Below, piece after piece: positions 1-9,681 of a stretch of DNA of 64,000 nucleotides; within the stretch, counting starts at the first letter, position 1, and each line of letters starts with the position of its first letter. The stretch covers positions 124,001 through 188,000 of the forward strand of contig NZ_JBGJZL010000006.1 of the NCBI RefSeq assembly GCF_042610375.1. Reading direction: 5' to 3'. The notes under the pieces were generated by a model, which was not told the origin of the DNA, made no database searches, and worked only from the letters and a program-made list of their open reading frames with translations. A program made the position numbers and the translations under genes. Source of the DNA: CTSoil-075 sp042610375. Lineage in GTDB: Bacteria; Bacillota; Negativicutes; DSM-13327.

Positions 1-634
1 AATCAGCACAATTAAATACAACAAATTGACCGCTGGGGCTAATCTTTCCTTGACTATAAGCAAAGCGATACATATATTCCGCAAATAAGGTTTTACCTAC
101 GCCAGTCGGACCAACAAGGAGAGTATCTAGACCTTTAGGCGGATATAAAACACCAGCCTTTGCTTGTTCTACTGCAATTTTCAGGCTATCGTATGCGCCG
201 ATCAATCCTCCAAAAACATCATGGTTCTCTGTCAAAGGAGTTACTATAGTTGGATTTACTACATGCGTTACATCATTTGCTTTAGAAAAATTAGAAGGTA
301 TCTTGGTCAACGATCCATTTTCCTCAAGTACCTGCTCTGCAAATTCTCGTTGATGACGAACCACCTCAGGAACTTTATTAACCAGTAGGGGGAATTTTTT
401 TTCTACCCATTTAACCGTTACATAATATGTAGATCTGCTTACTATTTTTACAACAAGTTTTTCTCTATGTAAAGCATTCAAATCACTACTCACATTACTA
501 CGTGAAAATCCAGCAACTTCGGCAACTTCTTCAGCTGTAAAACCACTGGGCTTGTACTGCTCTACCATAGATATATTTAATTTTTCATCACAGAGTCCAT
601 CTAACACTTCTAATACTTTTAATTGCCGTTTCAT
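1..634 (-). CDS. LevR-like sigma-54-dependent transcriptional activator, N-terminal part (runs off the window)
   Basis: Reading the complement from an ATG at 634 gives an open frame to the left edge, preceded by a good ribosome binding site (AAAGGAGAG). The first ~80 residues contain a winged-helix segment (FTAEEVAEVAGFSRSNVSSD). Near residue 175 comes a Walker A motif, VGPTGVGKTLFAEY, followed by a stretch ending FVVFNCAD, as in AAA+ enhancer-binding proteins. An N-terminal HTH with a central AAA+ domain is the LevR/ManR layout, which normally continues into PRD and EII-like domains that lie outside the window. It follows a sigma-54-type mannose PTS operon on the same strand, so it is the likely activator of that operon. 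The family call is firm; the target is inferred. Confidence 0.85.
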   Translation of the reverse strand, partial: MKRQLKVLEVLDGLCDEKLNISMVEQYKPSGFTAEEVAEVAGFSRSNVSSDLNALHREKLVVKIVSRSTYYVTVKWVEKKFPLLVNKVPEVVRHQREFAEQVLEENGSLTKIPSNFSKANDVTHVVNPTIVTPLTENHDVFGGLIGAYDSLKIAVEQAKAGVLYPPKGLDTLLVGPTGVGKTLFAEYMYRFAYSQGKISPSGQFVVFNCAD

Positions 635-745
635 CTCTTCGCTCTCCTTTAGGGCAGCACCAACCACGACAGGTATTTTATACATAATTATAAATGCTAC
701 CGTGCATTTATACAATTGCCCGATTGATAACAAGCACTAAGCTTA

Positions 746-795
746 TAAGAAAAAAGAAAGCATTAGGTCATTCCCCAATGCTTTCTTTTTTCTTA
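746..795 (-). terminator. Terminator after pfkA
   Basis: A 19-bp near-perfect stem (746-764 with 777-795) encloses a 12-nt loop and overlaps the pfkA stop codon. Its A/T-rich ends supply a T-tract on the minus strand. It separates the PTS operon from the downstream activator gene. Confidence 0.8.
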
Positions 796-1755
796 TTTTG
801 CCAATAAGTTTGCAAGTCTAAACATGGAAGGATCAATTGTACGTTTATGCCTAATGGCATCAGCTAAGTCAATCGTAACAACCCCACCATTTCGGAAACC
901 AAACATGACATTAGATAAGCCTGCAATCAAGGCAAGTACTGCATGTTCTCCAAGAGTACTGGCAAGAATACGGTCAAACACACTCGGTGACCCTCCGCGC
1001 TGGATATGGCCGAGTACAGATACTCGTGTATCAAGTCCAGTCACAGCCACAATCTTTTTACCAATTTCAACTGCACTACCTGCCCCTTCAGCCACAACAA
1101 CCACACTATATTTCTTTCCTGATGCATGAGAGTGCGTCAATTCTTCGCATATCTCATCTAAATTTACACTCATCTCAGGAATCAAAATATGTTCTGCACC
1201 ACCTGCAAGCCCAGCAGTCATGGCAATCCAACCTGAATTACGTCCCATGACCTCCAGAACAATGACTCGACCATGGGAGGAAGCAGTATCACGCAATTTA
1301 TTGATGGCATCAACAACTGTGTTACTTGCCGTATCAAAACCAATTGTATAATCAGTACCCCAAATATCATTATCGATGGTACCAGGTAATCCAATCACAG
1401 CAATACCCATTTCAGATAGCAATTGAGCTCCAGTCATTGATCCGTCGCCACCAATAACGACCAATCCTTCAATACCATGACTTTTTAGATTATCAACAGC
1501 TTTTTGGCGTCCCTCTACGGTTCTGAAATGTTCACACCGGGCTGTCCCTAGAAAGGTCCCGCCACGTTGCAAAATATCACCTACTGATCTTGAATCTAAT
1601 TTGACCATTTGATCTTCATACATACCTGAATAACCATTATAAATTCCCCAGACTTCCACGCCTTCATGAATGGCAACTCGTACAACAGCACGAATGGCAG
1701 CATTCATACCTGGAGAGTCACCACCACTCGTCATAACGGCAATACGTTTCAACAT
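793..1755 (-). CDS. pfkA: ATP-dependent 6-phosphofructokinase
   Basis: Phosphorylates fructose 6-phosphate to fructose 1,6-bisphosphate in glycolysis. The ~320 residues match the usual length of bacterial PfkA. Visible motifs are the nucleotide loop TSGGDSPGMN near the start, GGDGSMTGA (the GGDGS form typical of ATP rather than pyrophosphate users) and the catalytic PGTIDND. I chose the ATG at 1755, 10 nt after GGAGG; a GTG two codons earlier is possible. It is the last gene of the PTS operon, 61 bp after ptsI. This links sugar uptake directly to the committed glycolytic step and suggests the transported sugar enters as a fructose-6-phosphate precursor. Confidence 0.95.
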   Translation of the reverse strand: MLKRIAVMTSGGDSPGMNAAIRAVVRVAIHEGVEVWGIYNGYSGMYEDQMVKLDSRSVGDILQRGGTFLGTARCEHFRTVEGRQKAVDNLKSHGIEGLVVIGGDGSMTGAQLLSEMGIAVIGLPGTIDNDIWGTDYTIGFDTASNTVVDAINKLRDTASSHGRVIVLEVMGRNSGWIAMTAGLAGGAEHILIPEMSVNLDEICEELTHSHASGKKYSVVVVAEGAGSAVEIGKKIVAVTGLDTRVSVLGHIQRGGSPSVFDRILASTLGEHAVLALIAGLSNVMFGFRNGGVVTIDLADAIRHKRTIDPSMFRLANLLAK

Positions 1756-1816
1756 AAACACTCCACCTCCAATTCATCAATTCTATTAGTGCAAAAAAAG
1801 TGTCCGTTTTTATCTA

Positions 1817-3532
1817 TTATAGTTCAAAACTTTTATTAATTTCTTCAAGTTTCCCTTTAATCTCTGCTGTGGTACGCAATATGAGAACTTGTTTTGCCCA
1901 CTCTTTTGCTTGCTCTACCGTCAATTTACGAACAAGATTTTTAACCATAGGCACAGAACGAGCATTCATAGATAATTCAGTTAAGCCAAGACCAACAAGG
2001 AGAGGTGTTGCTAAGGAATCTCCAGCCATCTCGCCACACATACCAACCCATTTACCATGTTCTTGTGCTGCTTTTGCAACATTGGCAATCAAGCGAATAA
2101 CTGGAGGCTGGAAATAATCACTGAGCCAAGCCACATGTTCATTCATACGGTCAGCAGCCATCGTATATTGCACTAAATCATTCGTTCCAATACTGAAAAA
2201 ATCTACTTCTGGAGCTAGTATATCAGCAATCACAGCAGCGGATGGAACTTCAATCATAATACCGACAGGTACATCTGCACGATGAGGAACGCCTTCTTTT
2301 GTAAGTTCATCAGCCACTTCTTTCAATAAGGCTTTGGCATCTAGTAGCTCATCTAATGTCGCAATCATTGGAAACATGATATGTAAGTTTCCTTCAACAC
2401 TAGCGCGAAGCAATGCCCGTAATTGTGTTTTAAAGATATCTTTATATACCATACAGAGTCGTATGGCTCTAAGACCTAATGCTGGATTTTCTTCCTTCAA
2501 CCCTCCGATAAAAGGTAGCTGCTTATCTCCACCAGCATCAAGAGTACGAATGACAATTTTTTTATCCGGCGCAGCTGTAAGTACAGCGCGGTAAGATTCA
2601 ACTTGTTCTTCTTCTGTTGGCACGCTGGTCTTATCCAAGAATAAAAATTCAGTGCGGAAGAGACCGACTCCATCAGCCCCTGCTTCAAGTACTTTTTTCA
2701 TATCAGCTGGTGTACCAATGTTGGAAGCCACTTCAATATGATGCCCATCAATCGTTACACTTGCTAAATGGCTGATTTCTGCCAAAGCAGCGATTCTAGC
2801 TTGCTCAGCCAGCATACGCTGACGATATTCTTCTAAGACAGATTCCTCAGGATTGACAAGTACCTGACCAACATGACCATCAATAATCACCATATCGCCA
2901 TTATTCAATTTTTCAATGACATTGCCCACTCCAACAACGGCAGCAAGTCCTGCTGCCCTCGCCAAGATAGAACTATGAGATGTCTTACCACCAAGAGCAG
3001 TAATAAAACCAGATACACAGTCAAAATCAATACATGCAGTATCTGATGGCAATAAATCTTGAGCAACTAAAATACCTGTATACTGTACATCATCCACTTT
3101 ACCTTGCAATATGCGTACTAGACGTTTAGCAATATCTTTAATATCGGCTGCCCGTTCACGCATATATTCATTATCCATAGAAGCAAACATACTAGCAATG
3201 GCTTCTGCAGCCGTTTCCACTGCTGCTTCTGCACTTGCACAATTCGTCTGAATCTCTTCAAAAACAGCATCAACTAAAGATGGATCTTGTACCATTAATT
3301 TATGTGCAGCAAAAACTTCAGCTTGGTGTTCACCAACAGTCAAAGCTGTGCGTTCTTGCAAAGCATCAAGCTCAGTTTCCGCAACTTGTTGTGCTGCTAA
3401 AAATCGTTCTTTTTCCTTAGAAATTTCACTTGGATCTACGACACGTGAAAAATCACTTACAGACTCCTCAATATGCATAATCTGACCGATAGCAATACCT
3501 GCCGAAGCTGGAATTCCTTCTATTTTCCACAT
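1817..3532 (-). CDS. ptsI: PTS enzyme I (phosphoenolpyruvate-protein phosphotransferase)
   Basis: Takes phosphate from phosphoenolpyruvate and passes it to HPr in the cytoplasm. The protein is about 571 residues, normal for the family. The active-site histidine lies in GGKTSHSSILARA (about His186), the PEP-binding signature in GLFRTEFLF, and the C-terminal catalytic Cys in GMCGEMAGD. An upstream in-frame ATG at 3562 lies inside the HPr gene. The ATG at 3532, just after the HPr stop and with GGAGAAGAG upstream, is the better start. It follows ptsH by 4 bp and is probably translationally coupled to it. Confidence 0.96.
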   Translation of the reverse strand: MWKIEGIPASAGIAIGQIMHIEESVSDFSRVVDPSEISKEKERFLAAQQVAETELDALQERTALTVGEHQAEVFAAHKLMVQDPSLVDAVFEEIQTNCASAEAAVETAAEAIASMFASMDNEYMRERAADIKDIAKRLVRILQGKVDDVQYTGILVAQDLLPSDTACIDFDCVSGFITALGGKTSHSSILARAAGLAAVVGVGNVIEKLNNGDMVIIDGHVGQVLVNPEESVLEEYRQRMLAEQARIAALAEISHLASVTIDGHHIEVASNIGTPADMKKVLEAGADGVGLFRTEFLFLDKTSVPTEEEQVESYRAVLTAAPDKKIVIRTLDAGGDKQLPFIGGLKEENPALGLRAIRLCMVYKDIFKTQLRALLRASVEGNLHIMFPMIATLDELLDAKALLKEVADELTKEGVPHRADVPVGIMIEVPSAAVIADILAPEVDFFSIGTNDLVQYTMAADRMNEHVAWLSDYFQPPVIRLIANVAKAAQEHGKWVGMCGEMAGDSLATPLLVGLGLTELSMNARSVPMVKNLVRKLTVEQAKEWAKQVLILRTTAEIKGKLEEINKSFEL

Positions 3533-3536
3533 ATTA

Positions 3537-3800
3537 TCACTCTTCTCCAAATTGTTCATCAACTAATTTTTTCAAAGCTGTAGCTGCTTCAGTCGCATCT
3601 GCACCTTCAGTTTTGATTACGATAGACTCACCTTGTTTTATACCTAAGCCCATAATACTAATGATACTTTTCGCATTGGCACTTTTTTCACCTTTAAGAA
3701 TCATTACTGTTGATTTAAAAGAAGAAGCTTTTTGTGCAAATAGAGCTGCTGGTCTTGCATGTAGTCCTGCCTTATTTTTAATTTGTAAATTTAATTCCAT
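3537..3800 (-). CDS. ptsH: HPr phosphocarrier protein
   Basis: Eighty-seven residues, the standard HPr size. It contains the phosphorylation site GLHARPA (His14) and a regulatory-serine region AKSIISIMGLG (Ser45, equivalent to Ser46 of Bacillus HPr), so it could be a target of HPr kinase. It relays phosphate from enzyme I to the EIIA of the neighbouring mannose-family permease. Carrying ptsH and ptsI inside the same operon as the permease suggests either a dedicated phosphorelay or the only general PTS of the cell. Confidence 0.95.
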   Translation of the reverse strand: MELNLQIKNKAGLHARPAALFAQKASSFKSTVMILKGEKSANAKSIISIMGLGIKQGESIVIKTEGADATEAATALKKLVDEQFGEE

Positions 3801-3856
3801 TTTTTACACAACCTTTTTTTATATTTAATATATGTTTACTATATATTATTCATGAT

Positions 3857-4663
3857 TTAACTCAATACCCCTGCCCAATAGCCGAAAATTCCAAAAATAA
3901 ATAATGCCATCATAATCATTAATGTAGATATTCCCTTTCGGAGTAAATAAATACATAAAAATGTTAGACCCAAAGGCAATAAATTAGGCATTAATTGATT
4001 TAAGCTATCCTGAATGCTAATCACTTTATCACTACTTGGAATGATCACAATAGGTACAGTGATTGAAGTCCATTTTGCAACAAGAGCGCCCATAACGAAT
4101 AAACCTAAAATCGATGCACCTTCAGTTAATTTTCCCAGCTTACCGCCACTCACATCTTGCATAATACCAAGACCTGCTTTATAAGCATATACCAAACCAT
4201 ACCAACGTACTGCCAAACGTACGATGTTAAATAGCAGAAAAAATAACAGAGGCCCCAAAAGATTCCCTGTCATTGCCAAACCAGCACCTAAGGCTGCAGT
4301 GACAGGGCGTAAGGTTCCCCAAAAAATTGGATCACCTACCCCAGCTAATGGTCCCATTAATCCGACTTTGACAGCATTAATAGTACTATCTTCAATGGCT
4401 ACACCATCGGCTTTTTGCTCTTCCATGGCTAAGTTTACACCTAAAATAGGTCCAATGAAAAAAGGGTGGGTATTAAAGAATTCCAAATGACGTTTTAAAG
4501 CACTAATTCGGTCATCTCGCTGATCATATAATCGATTAATAACGGGCACCATGGAAAAACAATATCCCAAAGCCTGCATGCGTTCATAATTCCAGGATCC
4601 CTGAAGAAGATTAGAGCGGAAAAACACCCAGAATAAATCACTTTTAGTCAGTTTTTTATCCAT
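3857..4663 (-). CDS. PTS mannose/fructose/sorbose family IID component
   Basis: A 268-residue membrane subunit. The N-terminal part contains the family signature region (SNLLQGSWNYERMQALGYCFSM... is typical of IID), followed by GVGDPIFWGTLRP and several hydrophobic helices towards the C terminus. With IIC it forms the membrane channel of mannose-type permeases. It has a strong ribosome binding site (GGAGGGCAAAG) and starts 14 bp after IIC. The exact sugar cannot be read from the sequence; mannose, fructose, sorbose and amino sugars are all used by the family. Confidence 0.93.
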   Translation of the reverse strand: MDKKLTKSDLFWVFFRSNLLQGSWNYERMQALGYCFSMVPVINRLYDQRDDRISALKRHLEFFNTHPFFIGPILGVNLAMEEQKADGVAIEDSTINAVKVGLMGPLAGVGDPIFWGTLRPVTAALGAGLAMTGNLLGPLLFFLLFNIVRLAVRWYGLVYAYKAGLGIMQDVSGGKLGKLTEGASILGLFVMGALVAKWTSITVPIVIIPSSDKVISIQDSLNQLMPNLLPLGLTFLCIYLLRKGISTLMIMMALFIFGIFGYWAGVLS

Positions 4664-4677
4664 CGTTCTTTGCCCTC

Positions 4678-5412
4678 CTATCCCTCTTCCTGCCGATACT
4701 TTAACTGTAGATAAATCATGGCCAGCACAACTCCCAAAATACCAATACCAACTAAATTAATGGGTAAGAAAGTAGCCACGATAAAGCCTAAAAAGAAGAA
4801 AGGCATCAAATGTCCTGATTTCATCATCGTAATTACCATCGCATACCCAACAACAACAACAAACCCACCGGCAACCTGTAAACCACCAGTAATAACCTGA
4901 GGAATGCTTTGTAACAACACTTTAATGATTTCAGCATCAGCATAATAAGCAATTAAAAAAGCTGGAATCGCAACACGCAAACCATGTACACATAAAGCTA
5001 ATACATGAACTAATGTAATCCCTGCAGTATGACCAAGCTGTGCATAATAATCTGCACGATGTTGAAAATATACACAAAGAGTACGTACAAAAATGGTGAG
5101 AATTTGTCCGGCAGCTGCCAATGGTATAGCAAGGGCAATTGCGACTGGCACACTTTGATGAGCGCTGATCACCAAAGTTGTCGATAAAATACTAGCAATT
5201 GCCGTATCAGGCGCTTGTGCTGCTCCAATATTCATCCAACCTAAGGTCAACATTTCCAAGGTACCGCCAATTAAAATTCCAGTACCCATATCACCCATGA
5301 CCAAACCAGTTAGTGTGCAAGCCAGCAAAGGGCGATGAAATTGAAATTCATCTAATACACTTTCAATTCCAGCTGCAAACCCTACCAGCGCCACCATGAA
5401 TGCTGTAAACAT
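4678..5412 (-). CDS. PTS mannose/fructose/sorbose family IIC component
   Basis: A 244-residue polytopic membrane protein with about six to eight hydrophobic segments. It carries the family hallmark GTGILIGGTLEMLTLGWMNIG near residues 40-60 and IASILSTTLVIS after it. It is the sugar-translocating subunit and pairs with IID. Spacing to IIB (22 bp) and IID (14 bp) fits co-transcription. Nothing unusual was seen. Confidence 0.93.
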   Translation of the reverse strand: MFTAFMVALVGFAAGIESVLDEFQFHRPLLACTLTGLVMGDMGTGILIGGTLEMLTLGWMNIGAAQAPDTAIASILSTTLVISAHQSVPVAIALAIPLAAAGQILTIFVRTLCVYFQHRADYYAQLGHTAGITLVHVLALCVHGLRVAIPAFLIAYYADAEIIKVLLQSIPQVITGGLQVAGGFVVVVGYAMVITMMKSGHLMPFFFLGFIVATFLPINLVGIGILGVVLAMIYLQLKYRQEEG

Positions 5413-5434
5413 AGTCCCTCCGTCTCGTTTGCCT

Positions 5435-5911
5435 CTATTCTATCTTCGTCATGATATCAACAGGAGTATCATTAGGCAAAATTTGAATGTTAAGTTCAAC
5501 GCCATGTTGATGAAGTTTTTTAAATGCAATTCGATCTTCTTCATCGACAGAAACGGCCTTGGTCAGTTGAGTCTTGCCTTGGCTAAAACTCATACCACCA
5601 ATATTAACTTTACGAATCGGGATTTCACCTTCAATCAAAGTCAATATGGTCATGGGATTGGTAAACAATAATAATAATTTTTCATTACCAAATTTTTTTG
5701 TATGCAAAGCTTCGATACCTTGCTTTGCAGTGAGAACTGAAACTTTTACACCTGGAGGTGCTACCGTTTCGAGTAGCATTTTGCGAATGGCATCGACAGC
5801 GACTTTATCATCAATCACAACCATCCTTTTTACAGATACAGCTTTACTCCACGCCATTACAACTTGCCCATGAATTAAACGATCGTCAATTCTGACTAAT
5901 TCAATACTCAT
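5435..5911 (-). CDS. PTS mannose/fructose/sorbose family IIB component
   Basis: A 158-residue cytoplasmic subunit that carries phosphate from IIA to the incoming sugar. The active-site histidine is His14 in RIDDRLIHGQVV, the defining motif of mannose-family IIB. Its length matches free-standing IIB of the Lev/Sor type rather than the fused IIAB of E. coli ManX. It lies 42 bp downstream of IIA. Sugar identity remains open. Confidence 0.94.
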   Translation of the reverse strand: MSIELVRIDDRLIHGQVVMAWSKAVSVKRMVVIDDKVAVDAIRKMLLETVAPPGVKVSVLTAKQGIEALHTKKFGNEKLLLLFTNPMTILTLIEGEIPIRKVNIGGMSFSQGKTQLTKAVSVDEEDRIAFKKLHQHGVELNIQILPNDTPVDIMTKIE

Positions 5912-5953
5912 CGTCTCTCACTTTCTGCTCATAGCCTGTTTAAAACAAAAGAT

Positions 5954-6352
5954 TTAGGATACATGATTCATAGTAAACTTTTTAATACCATTACGACCGC
6001 CAAGGACTGCCACATCAGCTATACTTGTAAGATCTAGATTCCTCACGGGTAAGATTGAAAATAACATAGGCAAATTAACACCAGTAATGACCTCAGTATT
6101 TGTTTGTTCCACTGCGAGTAAGGCTGAGGCATTATAAGGGCTTCCACCTAAAATATCAACTAGAATCAATGTACCTTGCCCCTTGTCCACTTGCCTAGAA
6201 GCCTGTGCAATACGAACTTGCAAATCAGTCACAGCTTGTCCTGATTCAAAAGCAACAGCCTGAACGTGTTCTTGTTTACCCATAATGAGTTCGGCCGCAT
6301 TCAGTAAAGCACCACCTAAACCTCCATGTGTTACAATTACTACCCCGATCAT
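5954..6352 (-). CDS. PTS mannose/fructose family IIA component
   Basis: A 132-residue subunit that receives phosphate from HPr. The phosphorylated histidine is His9 in VIVTHGGLG, and the domain ends with the usual GVNLPMLF and GGRNGI segments. The start at 6352 is supported by GGAGGCAGGCG just upstream. A longer frame reaching 6406 would begin inside the -12 element of the promoter and is rejected. It is the first gene of the operon IIA-IIB-IIC-IID-HPr-EI-Pfk. Confidence 0.94.
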   Translation of the reverse strand: MIGVVIVTHGGLGGALLNAAELIMGKQEHVQAVAFESGQAVTDLQVRIAQASRQVDKGQGTLILVDILGGSPYNASALLAVEQTNTEVITGVNLPMLFSILPVRNLDLTSIADVAVLGGRNGIKKFTMNHVS

Positions 6353-6401
6353 CGCCTGCCTCCATGTGCCATTAAGTTTTTCTATTCTTGTCTTACTCCT
6401 T

Positions 6402-6417
6402 TGCAATATTCATGCCA
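6402..6417 (-). promoter_or_regulatory. Sigma-54 (-24/-12) promoter of the PTS operon
   Basis: The complement reads TGGCATGAATATTGCA, which fits the sigma-54 consensus TGGCAYR-N4-TTGCW at every fixed position, with the correct 12-nt GG-to-GC phasing. It lies about 50 bp upstream of the IIA start. Sigma-54 control by LevR-type activators is established for mannose-family PTS operons in Firmicutes. Confidence 0.9.
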
Positions 6418-6530
6418 GTTTTTGTTTTATCAACAAAAATTCACTGATGAATTCTGCACTAGCCTATATGTAAAGCACAAAAATTTTTATTAATGATTGA
6501 TTTGTTTTTTTTTAAACATAACTTCTTACA

Positions 6531-6588
6531 ACAGTTGTTTTAAAGTGTTTGAATTGTGTTTCAATTGTGTTTTAATACAGTTGTTTTA
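6531..6588 (-). promoter_or_regulatory. Probable upstream activating sites for the LevR-like activator
   Basis: Two identical 12-mers (ACAGTTGTTTTA at 6531-6542 and 6577-6588) flank two tandem 11-mers (GAATTGTGTTT and CAATTGTGTTT at 6551-6572). The block lies about 115-190 bp upstream of the sigma-54 promoter, where enhancer-binding proteins bind. The repeats are seen directly; the binding role is inferred. Confidence 0.6.
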
Positions 6589-6603
6589 TTATTCTCTTAA
6601 TTC

Positions 6604-6918
6604 TTATTTTTTACCCTGATAAGTTTGCCATCCTTCTGAGAGTTTCTTTCGATATGCTTCAAAACGATTGGCCATGACTTTTTCGTCTTTACGCCGTGCA
6701 TCCGTTGATAAATCATACATTGCATTGGTCATCGAATGCACAACGATTGACATAAACGCATCTAAAGGGTCTAACTGAGTTGGAGTTGGAGCAATTGCAG
6801 TCGCAGCTCCACTTTCACTTTCTTTTTCAAGCAAATTTTTTATTAAAAGTATGGCTTCTGGGATTTTTTCTTCAGGCAATTGGCCAATCAATGTCATTAA
6901 TTCATTTTGAGAACTCAT
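6604..6918 (-). CDS. Small hypothetical protein (104 aa)
   Basis: I do not recognise a named family. The first ~30 residues (LIGQLPEEKIPEAILLIKNLL) resemble the amphipathic helix repeated in many short Firmicute proteins that begin with a 'QLPEEK' motif. The middle is an Ala/Pro/Thr-rich linker and the C terminus is strongly basic (YRKKLSEGWQTYQGKK). A ribosome binding site AAGGATGA precedes the ATG. It lies 33 bp after the NdpA-like gene on the same strand, so the two may be co-transcribed. Probably cytoplasmic; function unknown. Confidence 0.65.
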   Translation of the reverse strand: MSSQNELMTLIGQLPEEKIPEAILLIKNLLEKESESGAATAIAPTPTQLDPLDAFMSIVVHSMTNAMYDLSTDARRKDEKVMANRFEAYRKKLSEGWQTYQGKK

Positions 6919-6950
6919 ATTATATCATCCTTATTTTAATTATTTGTATT

Positions 6951-8027
6951 TTACTCTTCTTCATTAAAGTATACTTTATAAAAATTCATCCCTTTTTCAT
7001 CATCAAAACCACGTTCAATAAACTGCATATTGTCCATTTCTGAGCTTGATTTTTTCACTTTAATTTCAAATTCAGTATCAAGCTTAATTAAATTTTTAAT
7101 TTTTCGTTTCATGGTTTTTACTGCGGGACTTGAAATATTAAATCGTTCTGTCGCCGCGAGACCTTGGTTGATATCATAGTTTTCTTTATGTTCTTTAAAT
7201 TGTTCAATCAGTTCAGGTTCTTTAACGACTTCTTGTACAAAATTTTCAAGATTAAATTCATTATGTTTATCAAAATAAGCGACAGCTTCATTCATAAACA
7301 CAACTTTATCTTTGCGATCAGCTTGATGTATTTCACCATAAATATTTTCAACAAAATCCTGACAAACAGTCAAACAAGTTTCAGTGTGAAAATATCCATC
7401 CTGGACATTAGTAAGACGCAAAAAATCATCTTTCCAATATAAAGCTTCATTATTACCTTTATTCACAGCATCTACAATCGCTACTCGGTATCCATCACTT
7501 GAATCAGCATTAAAAATAATACAACCTTTATCTAATTTTTTTATATTAATACCTTTCTCACTACCGACTACAAATTCTTCCGCATATCGAGTCACTTTTA
7601 AATAAGTTTCTTTTTTCTCTGTTTTAAAAATTCCAATCCCATCAGTTTTTTGTTCGTTTACAATACAATCAGTAAAATAAACCATATAAAATTCTCCACC
7701 TTTAATTTGAGGGTGGGAAGATTTTTCATATAGATGTTTTAAAATATTCACCGATTGGGTATAAAAAGAATCTGGATCAATAAAGATGCTGCTAATATAC
7801 ATATATAATTCATTTAAATGAATGTCTGTTTCATGAAAGAATTTATATAGTACTTTATTTTTAAACGATGATAAGAAATACTTAAGCAGTAATTCTTCCA
7901 CATTTCCATCTTTCATCTCATATACAGTCGGCGAAACAAAAAGACCTTCATCCCGTAGTTTATTGCCCACCTGATGAATAATTAAATTCTCCAATTTTGC
8001 CGTAGAAAAGTCAAACACCAGTCTCAT
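6951..8027 (-). CDS. Nucleoid-associated protein, NdpA/YejK (37-kDa) family
   Basis: About 358 residues, matching the 37-kDa nucleoid-associated protein family. Characteristic segments are the N-terminal LIIHQVGNK, GGEFYMVYF, and the central ALYWKDDFLRL followed by a region rich in charged residues. The family binds DNA in gamma-proteobacteria and occurs sporadically in Firmicutes, often in accessory contexts. The ATG at 8027 directly abuts a GGAAGG sequence with no spacer. The GTG three codons later (8018) has ideal spacing and may be the real start. Function here is known only by family. Confidence 0.82.
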   Translation of the reverse strand: MRLVFDFSTAKLENLIIHQVGNKLRDEGLFVSPTVYEMKDGNVEELLLKYFLSSFKNKVLYKFFHETDIHLNELYMYISSIFIDPDSFYTQSVNILKHLYEKSSHPQIKGGEFYMVYFTDCIVNEQKTDGIGIFKTEKKETYLKVTRYAEEFVVGSEKGINIKKLDKGCIIFNADSSDGYRVAIVDAVNKGNNEALYWKDDFLRLTNVQDGYFHTETCLTVCQDFVENIYGEIHQADRKDKVVFMNEAVAYFDKHNEFNLENFVQEVVKEPELIEQFKEHKENYDINQGLAATERFNISSPAVKTMKRKIKNLIKLDTEFEIKVKKSSSEMDNMQFIERGFDDEKGMNFYKVYFNEEE

Positions 8028-8193
8028 CCTTCCGATACTATCAATTATATTCTCAGCCTATTGTATCATAATTATATAGAATAACCCAGCTTATCACTTT
8101 TCATAAAAATTGAGTCACGTTTAAGATTATTCTATTTTTTGATTCGTACATCTCTTACTTAATTATTCCATTAGACTATAAAGCTAAAATAAC

Positions 8194-8237
8194 AAAAAAA
8201 GATTCTGAATTTCTTAAAGAAACTCAGAATCTTTTTT
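8194..8237 (-). terminator. Terminator after the lactate dehydrogenase operon
   Basis: A 15-bp stem with one mismatch (8201-8215 with 8217-8231), flanked by A and T runs. On the minus strand it sits just after the FAD oxidase stop codon. Confidence 0.85.
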
Positions 8238-8243
8238 CATATT

Positions 8244-9668
<1,425 letters not shown>

Positions 9669-9681
9669 GACCTATACCTCC

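Noticed and set aside
6353..6406. N-terminal extension of PTS IIA
   Set aside because: It would start inside the -12 element of the sigma-54 promoter; the GGAGG-preceded ATG at 6352 gives the normal N terminus.
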